A stretch of DNA of 27,027 bases from Thermodesulfobacterium sp. (GTDB taxonomy: Bacteria > Desulfobacterota > Thermodesulfobacteria > Thermodesulfobacteriales > Thermodesulfobacteriaceae), in assembly GCA_021163085.1 (NCBI GenBank), contig JAGGXL010000122.1, positions 1 through 27,027 on the forward strand. Reading direction: 5' to 3'. Position 1 is the first letter of the stretch. Every line of letters begins with the position of its first letter. The translations under genes were made by a program, and so were the position numbers. Shown here in pieces: positions 5,511 to 13,622 of the stretch. Under the pieces are notes generated by a model. It ran no database searches and was not told the origin of the DNA. It saw only the letters and a program-made list of their open reading frames with translations.

Positions 5511-6721
5511 TGCCAGTTTTAATAAATTTAACTTCTAAAAATTTTTTCTCAAAAGAAATTCTCAAAGAAATAGAGAAAAAAACTGAGAAAGCTTTAAGAT
5601 ATTTAAAATTGCATAAAAAAGAGGTTTCCCTTGTTCTTATTGATAACAGAACAATTAAAAGACTTAATAAACAGTATCTTCGAAGAGATTATCCCACAAA
5701 TGTGTTATCTTTTCCTTTCGGTAAAGAAAAACATGTGGTTTCTAATATTTTAGGAGAAATTATTATTTCAGTTGAAAAAGTAAAACAGGAGGCCGAGCTT
5801 TATCAGCTTAATTTTAAAAATTATTTTTTGGCTATTATTATTCACGGACTTATTCATCTTTTAGACTATGACCACGAGAAAGGGCTTTTTTCTCCTTTCC
5901 TTATGATTAAAAATGAGTTAAATTTATTTAATAAGATTGCCTTTAAAGAAGGTAAAAGGAAGGTTATAAACTTTATTAAAGGGAGGGAATATATGCCTGC
6001 AAGACTTGCAGTAAATGTAGATCATGTAGCAACAGTAAGAGAGGCAAGAAAGACATATTATCCTGATCCTGTCCATGCAGCAGTTCTTGCAGAACTTGGA
6101 GGAGCCGACGGGATAGTGGTTCATTTGAGACTTGATAGAAGACACATTAAGGAAAGAGATGTAAGAATTATAAAAGAAATTATTAAAACCAAGCTTATTT
6201 TGGAGATGGCTATTGATGAGGAATTGATAAAGTTTGCTAAGGAAGTAGAACCCTATCAGGTTACTTTAGTTCCTGAAAGAGTTGAAGAAGTTACCACAGA
6301 GGGAGGTATGAATTTAGAAGGAAGAGTAAAAGAAGTTAAAAAAGCGGTAAAAGAGCTTAATGAAGCAGGTATAAAAGTGAGTCTGTTTTTAAATCCAGAT
6401 GAAAAAACTATAAAACTTGCTAAAAAGACAGGAGCTCAAATCATAGAAATTCATACAGGAATTTATGCTGATGCTGAAACAGAAGAAGAGAAAGAAAAAG
6501 AATTTAATAAAATAGAAATTGCTGCCAGAGTTGCCAAGGATCTTGGTTTTGAGGTTCATGCCGGGCATGGACTGAGTTACGAGAATATAGGACCTGTTGC
6601 AGCTATACCTCAAATAGAAGAATTCAGCATAGGTCACAGTATCGTTTCTCGAGCTATTTTTGTGGGAATAAAAGATGCAGTAAGAGGAATGAAAGAGTTA
6701 ATTATAAGAGCAAGAGGATAA
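5510..6721 (+). CDS. YbeY-PdxJ in-frame fusion (rRNA-processing RNase + pyridoxine 5'-phosphate synthase)
   Basis: One 403-residue open frame carries two unrelated enzymes. Residues 1-161 are YbeY, the zinc endoribonuclease for rRNA 3' maturation and quality control. They include NRTIKRLNKQYLRRDYPTNVLSFPF and the metal motif HGLIHLLDYDH (His112, His116, His122). From Met162 it is PdxJ, which condenses 1-deoxyxylulose 5-phosphate with 3-amino-2-oxopropyl phosphate to pyridoxine 5'-phosphate: NVDHVATVREARKTYYPDP, GADGIVVHLRLDRRHI, HAGHGLSYENI and IGHSIVSRAIFVG. Both parts are full length with no stop between them. A GGGAGG site lies six bases before codon 162, so separate PdxJ is probably also made. 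The frame overlaps trmI by one base. Fusion, read-through of a lost stop, or a sequencing slip near 5940-5990 remain possible. Confidence 0.85.
   Translation: MPVLINLTSKNFFSKEILKEIEKKTEKALRYLKLHKKEVSLVLIDNRTIKRLNKQYLRRDYPTNVLSFPFGKEKHVVSNILGEIIISVEKVKQEAELYQLNFKNYFLAIIIHGLIHLLDYDHEKGLFSPFLMIKNELNLFNKIAFKEGKRKVINFIKGREYMPARLAVNVDHVATVREARKTYYPDPVHAAVLAELGGADGIVVHLRLDRRHIKERDVRIIKEIIKTKLILEMAIDEELIKFAKEVEPYQVTLVPERVEEVTTEGGMNLEGRVKEVKKAVKELNEAGIKVSLFLNPDEKTIKLAKKTGAQIIEIHTGIYADAETEEEKEKEFNKIEIAARVAKDLGFEVHAGHGLSYENIGPVAAIPQIEEFSIGHSIVSRAIFVGIKDAVRGMKELIIRARG
5981..5995 (+). promoter_or_regulatory. pdxJ: Internal ribosome-binding site and start for PdxJ
   Basis: GGGAGGG at 5981-5987 is followed by ATG at 5993-5995, the natural first residue of PdxJ (MPARLAVNVDHVATV). 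The GGGAGG-to-ATG spacing is six bases, close to optimal. Initiation here would give a 242-residue PdxJ, the family's usual length. Confidence 0.65.
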
Positions 6722-7222
6722 ACAGTAATTTTTTATAGGAAACTTTTTAATTAAATTTAACATTTCTTTCAAAGTAAAGTTTTCGGAACTGAAAATAACT
6801 ATCAATCCCCTGTTTTGAGCTTCCACAAGAGGTAGAACTACAGCTTTGTAATTGTCTTTTTCATAAAGTTTTGCTTTAAATTCTTTTATTTGCAGATCCT
6901 TTAGGTCTTTTTCAGAAAATCCGGATAAAGTAAAAATCAAAGATTTCCAGCCATTTATAAGGTTTTCTCCCCTGTACATGCGAACTTTGAGTTTGCCCTT
7001 TGAGTTTTTATAAGTTCTTTTTTCTATCGTTATATTCCCTAAGAAGAAAATAGATTTTCTTTTTACAGGTTTTGCTTTAAAACCTTCAAGATCAATCAAA
7101 AACTGGGTGCCATTTGGGTAAGGTGCTGCAAACTGGCATTTGTTAGTAGAATTGTCCATATTGAAAGAAAAAGCATTATTCGGAATTATTAAGACTAATA
7201 AAACCAACAAAATTTTAAGCAT
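6698..7222 (-). CDS. Small secreted protein of unknown function
   Basis: A 174-residue protein with a signal peptide (MLKILLVLLVLIIPNNAFS, likely cut after AFS). I do not recognise the family. The mature part is basic and beta-rich, with an RGLIVIFSSENFTLKEML segment near the end and cysteines at Cys29 and in the final YCLSSCSYN. Its start overlaps the nfeD-type gene stop by eight bases, so it belongs to that operon and probably works in the periplasm. The last seven codons and the stop lie antisense within the end of pdxJ, a 24-base convergent overlap; the C-terminal tail may be a recent extension. Confidence 0.75.
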   Translation of the reverse strand: MLKILLVLLVLIIPNNAFSFNMDNSTNKCQFAAPYPNGTQFLIDLEGFKAKPVKRKSIFFLGNITIEKRTYKNSKGKLKVRMYRGENLINGWKSLIFTLSGFSEKDLKDLQIKEFKAKLYEKDNYKAVVLPLVEAQNRGLIVIFSSENFTLKEMLNLIKKFPIKNYCLSSCSYN

Positions 7223-8528
7223 CTTGGTTTTCTTTTAGAGGTTTAACTTTTAGAGTAAGTCCTCTTTTTTCAACAACAACTACTTTGGTGTTTTTAGGAA
7301 TATATTCATCTGAGATAGCTTTCCATATTTCGCCTTCCACAAATATCTTTCCTTCTTCGGGTCCGATATCTTCTATAACTTTTCCCACTTTATTAATAAG
7401 TGCTTCTTTCCCAGAAACAGGTTTTTTTCTAATTGTTTTTACAGCAAGATAGGTTATTCCTCCTAAAACTGCAGTAATGGTTAGAATTACACTATATAAA
7501 AAGGGCTGGTAAACTCTTAAAGAAGGAGGGTTTTTACCAAAAAGCATAAGAGATCCCAGCAGAAGACATATTGTGCCTCCTATAGCAAGAAGTCCGTGAG
7601 AGACTATTTGAATTTCCAGAAAGAAAAGAATTCCTCCAAGTATGATTAAGGCAAGTCCTGCATAATTTACAGGTAAAATACTCAAACCTACCAAGGCAAG
7701 TATTAAACAGATAGCACCTATTACTCCGGGGAAAATGGTTCCAGGATGAGAAAGTTCAAAATAAAGTCCAGCAAGCCCCAGCATTAAAAGAAAGTAAACC
7801 AGGTTTGGATTGGTCAAAATTTTCAATATTTTGGTTTTCAGATCTTCCTCAATTTCTTCAATTTTGGCATTTTTTAAATTTAGTTTTATTTTTTGACCAT
7901 CTATTACAATAGTTTTCCCGTGGGCTTTTTTAATAAGCTCATTTAAGTCCTTAGCGATTATTTCTATAACTCCCAGCTTAAGAGCTTCTGTTTCTGTAAT
8001 ACTTACACTTTTTTTAACCGCTTCTTCTGCAAACTTTTGGTTTCTTTTTCTCATTTGAGCAAGATTTTTAGCCCAGGCGACTAAATCATTGGTAATTTTT
8101 TCCATTACTTTTTCATCAGCCTTACCGGTAAGCTCTATGGGATGTGCAGCTCCCACATGTGTCCCAGGAGCCATAACTGCTAAGTGAGAAGCAAGTAATA
8201 TAAAAGTGCCTGCAGAGGCTGCTCTTGCTCCAGAAGGACTTACATAAACAATAATAGGAACCTTACTCTGTAAAATTTCTTTTACAATTTTTCTTGTTGA
8301 CTCAACTAATCCACCAGGAGTATCTAACTCTACAATCAGGGTTTTTGCTTCTTCATTATTAGCCAAGTTAATACTGTAGATTAAAAAATTGGCAATAACT
8401 GGAGTGATAGGTGCATCAATTTTAACAAGAAAAATTTTAGATTCTTTACACAGAGCTTGAGAATAAAGAAAAAGATGCCCAATTAAAATAAATAAAAGTA
8501 ATTTAAGAAATTTCAAAAATCTGTTCAT
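7215..8528 (-). CDS. NfeD-family membrane-bound serine protease (long form)
   Basis: A 437-residue protein with a signal or anchor (1-27), a ClpP/crotonase-like protease domain (about 30-215), a membrane block of several hydrophobic segments (about 235-350), and a C-terminal OB-fold NfeD domain (about 370-437: GKVIEDIGPEEGKIFVEGEIW). The protease carries ELDTPGGLVES and ARAASAGTF with the likely nucleophile Ser105. Lys144 in MEKITNDLVAWAK fits the Ser-Lys dyad known from the archaeal homologue PH1510. Family members cleave hydrophobic C-termini, for example of stomatin partners. No stomatin gene lies next to it here. It overlaps the glycosylase gene by 26 bases and the secreted-protein gene by eight. 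Confidence 0.9.
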   Translation of the reverse strand: MNRFLKFLKLLLFILIGHLFLYSQALCKESKIFLVKIDAPITPVIANFLIYSINLANNEEAKTLIVELDTPGGLVESTRKIVKEILQSKVPIIVYVSPSGARAASAGTFILLASHLAVMAPGTHVGAAHPIELTGKADEKVMEKITNDLVAWAKNLAQMRKRNQKFAEEAVKKSVSITETEALKLGVIEIIAKDLNELIKKAHGKTIVIDGQKIKLNLKNAKIEEIEEDLKTKILKILTNPNLVYFLLMLGLAGLYFELSHPGTIFPGVIGAICLILALVGLSILPVNYAGLALIILGGILFFLEIQIVSHGLLAIGGTICLLLGSLMLFGKNPPSLRVYQPFLYSVILTITAVLGGITYLAVKTIRKKPVSGKEALINKVGKVIEDIGPEEGKIFVEGEIWKAISDEYIPKNTKVVVVEKRGLTLKVKPLKENQDA

Positions 8529-9183
8529 AAAATTTCCTGAATTTTTGTAGGTCTTCCCATACCAAACGTTTTATAGCAGGATTTTTAAGCATGTAATTGG
8601 GATGATAGGTAAAGAGAATCGTAAAATTTTTAAGCTTTACAAGCTTCCCTCTTATAGAAGAAAAAGTTGGATTATTTGTAAAGAAAATTTTAGGAGGTGT
8701 GAAACCAAGTGCTAAAATAAGTTTAGGTTTTATGAATTTGATTTGCTTAAGAAGATAGGTTTTGCAAGCTGATATTTCCTCTAATTCAGGAGGTCTTCCT
8801 CTGGGAGTTTTACATTTAACAGCATGAGTGATAAAAAAGTCTTTTCGAGTGAGTTTTATACTTTTAAGCATTTTATCAAGGAGTTCTCCTGCCATCCCTA
8901 CAAAGGGTTTTCCATAAAAATCTTCTTCTCTGTCTGGATACTCACTTATAAGCATAAGCTTTGAATTTGTATCTCCTTCACCCCATATAGGCTGTTTTCT
9001 TATTCTATGAAGTGTGCATCTCTCACAATTGGCAAGAGCATTTTTAATTTTCTCTAATGTATTTTCAACTAAATAGGTATTATTTTGTAATAATTTTCTT
9101 AAAGTTTTATCTACAGGGACATAATCCCATCCTAATTCATTTAAATAGAAAAAGTATTTTTTTATTTCTTCTACAGGGTTCAT
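8503..9183 (-). CDS. Family 4 (iron-sulfur) uracil-DNA glycosylase
   Basis: A 226-residue protein that removes uracil from DNA, important at high temperature where cytosine deaminates quickly. Four cysteines for the [4Fe-4S] cluster are at 53, 56, 124 and 140 (NCERCTLH, AVKCKTPRGRPP, ISACKTYL). Motif A is SEYPDREEDFYGKPFVGMAG and motif B is YHPNYML with His194. Family 4 more often has GEAPG where this has SEYPD, so the pocket differs somewhat. An N-terminal extension of about 45 residues precedes the first Cys. The ATG has no ribosome-binding site and lies nine bases after a consensus -10 box, suggesting a near-leaderless message. First gene of the three-gene operon. Confidence 0.88.
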   Translation of the reverse strand: MNPVEEIKKYFFYLNELGWDYVPVDKTLRKLLQNNTYLVENTLEKIKNALANCERCTLHRIRKQPIWGEGDTNSKLMLISEYPDREEDFYGKPFVGMAGELLDKMLKSIKLTRKDFFITHAVKCKTPRGRPPELEEISACKTYLLKQIKFIKPKLILALGFTPPKIFFTNNPTFSSIRGKLVKLKNFTILFTYHPNYMLKNPAIKRLVWEDLQKFRKFYEQIFEIS

Positions 9184-9192
9184 AATTTAAAA

Positions 9193-9220
9193 ATTATATA
9201 GGGAAATTTTATCTTGTCAA
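9193..9220 (-). promoter_or_regulatory. Promoter of the glycosylase-nfeD operon, near-leaderless
   Basis: On the minus strand, consensus TTGACA (9220-9215) and TATAAT (9198-9193) are 16 bp apart. The ATG begins nine bases after the -10 box, so the 5' leader would be only about 2-4 bases. The -35 box overlaps the icd -35 box on the other strand. Confidence 0.75.
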
Positions 9221-9242
9221 AACTTTCTACATGGATTAAGAT
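9214..9242 (+). promoter_or_regulatory. Promoter of icd
   Basis: TTGTCA (9214-9219) and TAAGAT (9237-9242) are 17 bp apart. A leader of about 48 bases with GGGAGGA at 9284-9290 precedes the ATG at 9297. It shares its -35 bases with the divergent promoter. Confidence 0.6.
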
Positions 9243-9296
9243 TTTTAGGATAATTTTTAGGGAGTAAAAAATTTTTATTAAACGGGAGGAGTGAAT

Positions 9297-10514
9297 ATGG
9301 GAAAAATAAGGTTGAAAGAAGATTTCTCTCTTGAGGTTCCTGATGATCCAGAGATCTCTTATATAGAGGGAGATGGAATCGGTCCAGATATAATGAAAGC
9401 TACTTTAAAGGTTTTAAATGCAGGAGTTGATAAAGCTTATAATGGAAAGAAAAAAATTATTTGGAAAGAAGTATTAGCTGGAGAGAAAGCATATAAAGAA
9501 ACCGGAAACTATTTACCTGAGGAAACATTACAAACTATAAAAGAGTGTATAGTGGCATTAAAAGGTCCTCTTACAACACCAGTTGGAGGTGGTTTCAGAA
9601 GTCTCAATGTTACCTTAAGACAGGTTTTAGATTTATATGCATGTGTAAGACCTGTAAGGTGGATTCCGGGGACTCCTTCCCCTGTAAAACATCCAGAAAA
9701 GGTAAATATGGTGGTTTTTAGAGAAAATACTGAGGATGTTTACGCAGGAATTGAGTATCAAGCGGGTTCAAAAGAAGCCAAGAAACTCATAGAGTTTATA
9801 AAGGAAAACCTTGGGAAAGAAATAAGAAAAGATTCTGGAATAGGAATTAAACCTATAAGCAAGTTTGGAACTTATAGACTTGTTCGTAAGGCAATAAGGT
9901 ATGCACTGGAAAATGGTTGCCCAAGTGTAACTCTTGTGCATAAAGGGAATATAATGAAGTATACAGAGGGAGCTTTTAGAAACTGGGGTTATGAACTGGC
10001 TAAGGAAGAATTTTCAGATAAGACTGTAGCAGAGGCAGAAATATCAAAAAAATATCCTGATGGCGTGCCAGAGGGAATGGTGATTGTTAAAGATAGAATC
10101 GCAGATGCTATGTTTCAGTGGGCACTTTTAAGACCTGAGGAGTACAGTATTCTTGCAACTCCAAATTTAAACGGAGATTATCTTTCTGATGCACTTGCAG
10201 CTCAGGTCGGTGGTTTGGGTATGGCTCCTGGTGCTAATATTGGAGATGGGTATGCTGTTTTTGAGGCTACTCATGGATCAGCTCCCAAATATGCAGGACT
10301 TGATAAGGTAAATCCTTCATCTCTTATTCTTTCTGGAAAAATGATGCTGGAATATATTGGCTGGAAAGAAGCTGCAAATTTAATCTGGGAAGCTCTTTCC
10401 AAAACAATTCAGCAAAAGATTGTTACCTATGATCTTGCAAGACAGCTTGAAGGTGCAAAAGAAGTAAAATGCTCTGAATTTGCTGAAGCTATAGTTAGAA
10501 ATATTTATTCTTAG
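9297..10514 (+). CDS. icd: NADP-dependent isocitrate dehydrogenase
   Basis: A 405-residue TCA-cycle enzyme converting isocitrate to 2-oxoglutarate. Substrate-site signatures are present: GGGFRSLNVTLRQVLDLYACVRP (the Ser phosphorylated in E. coli is kept), FRENTEDVYAGIEY, and HKGNIMKYTEGAF. The metal-binding Asp lies in NLNGDYLSDALAAQVGG. ATHGSAPKYAGLDKVNP carries the Lys-Tyr pair that marks NADP rather than NAD use in the E. coli-type enzyme. ATG 9297 is chosen over GTG 9291 because the GGGAGGA site is then six bases away. leuS follows 26 bases after the stop. In sulfate reducers this enzyme can serve biosynthesis or a full oxidative cycle. Confidence 0.95.
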   Translation: MGKIRLKEDFSLEVPDDPEISYIEGDGIGPDIMKATLKVLNAGVDKAYNGKKKIIWKEVLAGEKAYKETGNYLPEETLQTIKECIVALKGPLTTPVGGGFRSLNVTLRQVLDLYACVRPVRWIPGTPSPVKHPEKVNMVVFRENTEDVYAGIEYQAGSKEAKKLIEFIKENLGKEIRKDSGIGIKPISKFGTYRLVRKAIRYALENGCPSVTLVHKGNIMKYTEGAFRNWGYELAKEEFSDKTVAEAEISKKYPDGVPEGMVIVKDRIADAMFQWALLRPEEYSILATPNLNGDYLSDALAAQVGGLGMAPGANIGDGYAVFEATHGSAPKYAGLDKVNPSSLILSGKMMLEYIGWKEAANLIWEALSKTIQQKIVTYDLARQLEGAKEVKCSEFAEAIVRNIYS

Positions 10515-10540
10515 ACCTGTTGTTTATGGGAGGAGTATCT

Positions 10541-13129
10541 ATGAAAAGATATGATTTTTCTTCTATAGAAGTTAAATGGCAAAAACTCTGGGAGGAAAAC
10601 AAAATTTTTGAAGTAAAGACTGATCCTTCCAAACCCAAATACTACGTTTTAGAAATGTTTCCTTATCCTTCAGGAAGAATCCACATGGGACATGTGAGAA
10701 ACTATACTCTTGGTGATATTTTAGCCAGAGTTAAGAGAATGAAAAGTTATAATGTGCTTCATCCTATGGGATGGGATGCTTTTGGGCTTCCAGCTGAAAA
10801 TGCAGCTCTTAAACACGGAATACATCCAGCTAAATGGACTTATTCAAACATAGATTATATGAGAGCACAGCTTAAAAAGCTCGGATTTAGCTATGACTGG
10901 AGTAGAGAATTTGCTACCTGTGATTCGGATTACTATAAACATGAACAGAGATTTTTTATAGAAATGTATGAAAAAGGTCTTGCTTATAGGAAAAAAACTC
11001 TGGTTAACTGGTGTCCCTCCTGTCACACGGTTCTTGCTAACGAACAAGTAGAAGATGGAACCTGCTGGAGGTGTGGAACAGAGGTTACCTTTAGAGAAAT
11101 GGAAGGATGGTTTTTGAAAATTACTGCTTATGCTGAAGAACTTTTGGAAGATCTGGAAAAACTTAAGGGGCACTGGCCTGAAAAAGTTATAATTATGCAA
11201 AAAAACTGGATAGGAAAAAGTGAGGGAGCAGAGATAAAATTTCCTATACCAGAAATAGGAGAAGATCTAATTGTTTATACTACTCGTCCAGATACCCTTT
11301 TTGGAGCAACCTTTGTTTGCATGTCTCCAGAACATCCATTAGCTGAAAAGATTACAGAGAAAAAAGGGCTGACAGAAGGACTAAGGACATTGATAGAAAA
11401 AGTAAGAAAAGAAAAAAGAGATATAGAAGCTGGACTTGCTAAAAAAGAAGGTTTGTTCTTACAAACTTATGCTATTCATCCTCTCACTGGTGAAAAATTG
11501 CCACTTTTTGCTGCCAATTTCGTTTTAATGGAGTATGGAACAGGAGCTATAATGTGTGTTCCTGCTCATGACCAAAGAGATTTTGAATTTGCCAAGAAGT
11601 ATAACCTTCCTATAAAAGTTGTCATCACACCTAAGGACAAAAAATTAAACCTTGAAGAAATGAATTCTGCTTATGAAGAGCCTGGTATAATGATAAATTC
11701 TGATATTTTTACAGGTCTTGATAGTGAAGAAGGGAAAAGAAAAGTTACCTTTTATTTAGAAGAAAAGGGGCTCGGAAAAAGAAAAGTTACCTATAGATTA
11801 AGAGACTGGGGAATTTCTCGTCAAAGATACTGGGGTTGTCCTATCCCTATGATTTATTGTGAAAAGTGTGGAGTAGTTCCAGAAAAACTGGAAAATCTTC
11901 CGGTAGTTTTACCCCTTAATGTTCAAATAGATTCTTCAGGGAGATCTCCTCTCCCCAATTATTCTGAATTTGTAAATACTACCTGTCCGAAGTGTGGATC
12001 CCCAGCAAAAAGAGAAACTGATACCTTCGATACTTTTATGGAGTCTTCTTGGTATTTTGCAAGATTTGCCTGTCCGAAATTTCCTGAACCTTTTAATAGA
12101 GAGGACATAAAGTATTGGCTTCCTGTAGATCAATACATTGGAGGAATAGAGCATGCTATTTTACATCTTCTTTATGCCAGATTTTTTACCAAGGTATTAA
12201 GGGATCTCGGATATTTTGATTTGGATGAGCCTTTTTCAAATTTATTAACCCAGGGAATGGTTATTAAAGAAACTTATAAATGCCCTGTGCATGGTTGGCT
12301 TTATCCAGAAGAGGTTTCTTCTGAAGGAAAATGTTTAAAGGAAGGTTGTGGTAAAGAAGTTGTGGTTGGAAAGTTTGAAAAAATGTCTAAAAGCAAATGT
12401 AATGTGGTTGATCCAGATGAGATGATAAATAAATATGGAGCTGATACAGTAAGGCTTTTTATAGCTTTTGCAGCACCTCCAGAAAGAGATCTTGAATGGA
12501 GTAATCACGGAATAGAAGGTGCATTTAGGTTTTTAAAAAGGTTATTCAATCTAATTACAACCCATGCGGAGAACTTAAGAGAAATTTCTTATATAGAGGA
12601 AGAGCTTAAAAGCTTACCCAAAAATTTGTTAAAACTTAGAAGGAAACTCCATCAAACTATAAAAAAAGTTTCTGAAGATCTGGAGACAAGACTTCATTTT
12701 AATACCGCAATTGCAGCTATTATGGAATTTCTAAACCTTTTAGAAGATACTTTAAAAGAGGTTTCTGTAGAGGATGAGAAGGTTAAAAAGGTTTTGAAAG
12801 AATGCTTTGAGAAAGTTTTACTTCTTATTTCTCCAATTTGTCCTCACATTTCAGAGGAATTGTGGGAAGAAATAGGGCATAAGTCTTTTATTTCATTGGA
12901 AGCTTTTCCTAAATACGATCCTGAGCTTATAAAAGAAGATACCTTTATTCTTGTAATTCAGGTTAACGGTAAAGTAAGGGATCAGGTAGAGGTTTCGGTA
13001 GAGCTTTCTAAGGATGAGATTGTAAAAATAGCTAAGGAACGTCCAAAGATTATAAAATATCTGGAGGGTAAAACTTTAAAAAATGTGGTTTTTGTACCTA
13101 AGAAACTTATTAATTTTGTGGTATCTTAG
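10541..13129 (+). CDS. leuS: Leucyl-tRNA synthetase
   Basis: An 862-residue class I synthetase charging tRNA-Leu. FPYPSGRIHMGH (HIGH-type, residues 48-51) and KMSKS near 613-617 form the ATP site. Zinc-type cysteine pairs appear in NWCPSCHTVLANEQV / CWRCG and again in YCEKCG / CPKCG. The editing domain (about 220-415) has the TTRPDTLFGATFV threonine-rich start and GTGAIMCVPAHDQRDFEFA. A small Cys insert (YKCPVHGWLYP, CLKEGCG) lies just before KMSKS. The end, FVLVIQ-like then VNGKVRDQVEV, is the usual C-terminal domain. ATG 10541 is chosen because GGGAGG sits seven bases before it; upstream TTG and ATG codons lack such a site. The 3' end overlaps lptE by 47 bases. Confidence 0.96.
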   Translation: MKRYDFSSIEVKWQKLWEENKIFEVKTDPSKPKYYVLEMFPYPSGRIHMGHVRNYTLGDILARVKRMKSYNVLHPMGWDAFGLPAENAALKHGIHPAKWTYSNIDYMRAQLKKLGFSYDWSREFATCDSDYYKHEQRFFIEMYEKGLAYRKKTLVNWCPSCHTVLANEQVEDGTCWRCGTEVTFREMEGWFLKITAYAEELLEDLEKLKGHWPEKVIIMQKNWIGKSEGAEIKFPIPEIGEDLIVYTTRPDTLFGATFVCMSPEHPLAEKITEKKGLTEGLRTLIEKVRKEKRDIEAGLAKKEGLFLQTYAIHPLTGEKLPLFAANFVLMEYGTGAIMCVPAHDQRDFEFAKKYNLPIKVVITPKDKKLNLEEMNSAYEEPGIMINSDIFTGLDSEEGKRKVTFYLEEKGLGKRKVTYRLRDWGISRQRYWGCPIPMIYCEKCGVVPEKLENLPVVLPLNVQIDSSGRSPLPNYSEFVNTTCPKCGSPAKRETDTFDTFMESSWYFARFACPKFPEPFNREDIKYWLPVDQYIGGIEHAILHLLYARFFTKVLRDLGYFDLDEPFSNLLTQGMVIKETYKCPVHGWLYPEEVSSEGKCLKEGCGKEVVVGKFEKMSKSKCNVVDPDEMINKYGADTVRLFIAFAAPPERDLEWSNHGIEGAFRFLKRLFNLITTHAENLREISYIEEELKSLPKNLLKLRRKLHQTIKKVSEDLETRLHFNTAIAAIMEFLNLLEDTLKEVSVEDEKVKKVLKECFEKVLLLISPICPHISEELWEEIGHKSFISLEAFPKYDPELIKEDTFILVIQVNGKVRDQVEVSVELSKDEIVKIAKERPKIIKYLEGKTLKNVVFVPKKLINFVVS

Positions 13130-13622
13130 TTTCTTTATTTCTTCTTGTGGTTATCAATTTTTTGAAAAACCTTCTTATTTCAAACCAGAGTGGCAAACTA
13201 TTTACGTTGCGCCTTGGAAAAATTTTACTTCAGAAACTGCCTTGGGAGAAATGCTTGCCTATGAATTAAGACATAAATTAGCTCAGGGTAAATTCTTAAT
13301 GCCTGTATATGATGAATCTAAAGCAGATTTAATATTAAAAGGAGAAATCACAAAAATTTATTTAGTACCTGTGTCTTATAGAACTTTTATTCAAACCAAG
13401 GAAAGAAAGATTAGTTTTGTGGGGAAGTATCAGCTTATAGAGAAAAGAGAAGGGAAGGTTATTTTAGAGGAAACTCTAAGTCGATATGAGATATATCGTG
13501 TCCCTGTAGAAGCTGCTACTGTTCTTGATCCTGGTAGAGAAGAGGCTTTAAAGCTTCTTGCCAAGGATATAGCAGACATTATTTTACAGGATATTATGTT
13601 TAAGAATGTAGAATTCGAATAG
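13083..13622 (+). CDS. lptE: LptE-like LPS-assembly lipoprotein
   Basis: A 179-residue outer-membrane lipoprotein that plugs LptD in lipopolysaccharide export. A hydrophobic signal ends in FFISSCGYQF, with Cys22 as the lipidated residue, followed by the common LptE opening CGYxF. Later pieces are TIYVAPWKNFTSETALGEMLAYELR and ADLILKGEI, the folds seen in LptE/RlpB. The only ATG (13083) lies inside the leuS end; TTG codons farther in (for example 13116) could shorten the signal. leuS-lptE is a frequent bacterial gene pair, which supports the call. Its presence shows an LPS-bearing outer membrane. The stop abuts the stop of the HARP gene with no spacer. Confidence 0.83.
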   Translation: MWFLYLRNLLILWYLSFFISSCGYQFFEKPSYFKPEWQTIYVAPWKNFTSETALGEMLAYELRHKLAQGKFLMPVYDESKADLILKGEITKIYLVPVSYRTFIQTKERKISFVGKYQLIEKREGKVILEETLSRYEIYRVPVEAATVLDPGREEALKLLAKDIADIILQDIMFKNVEFE

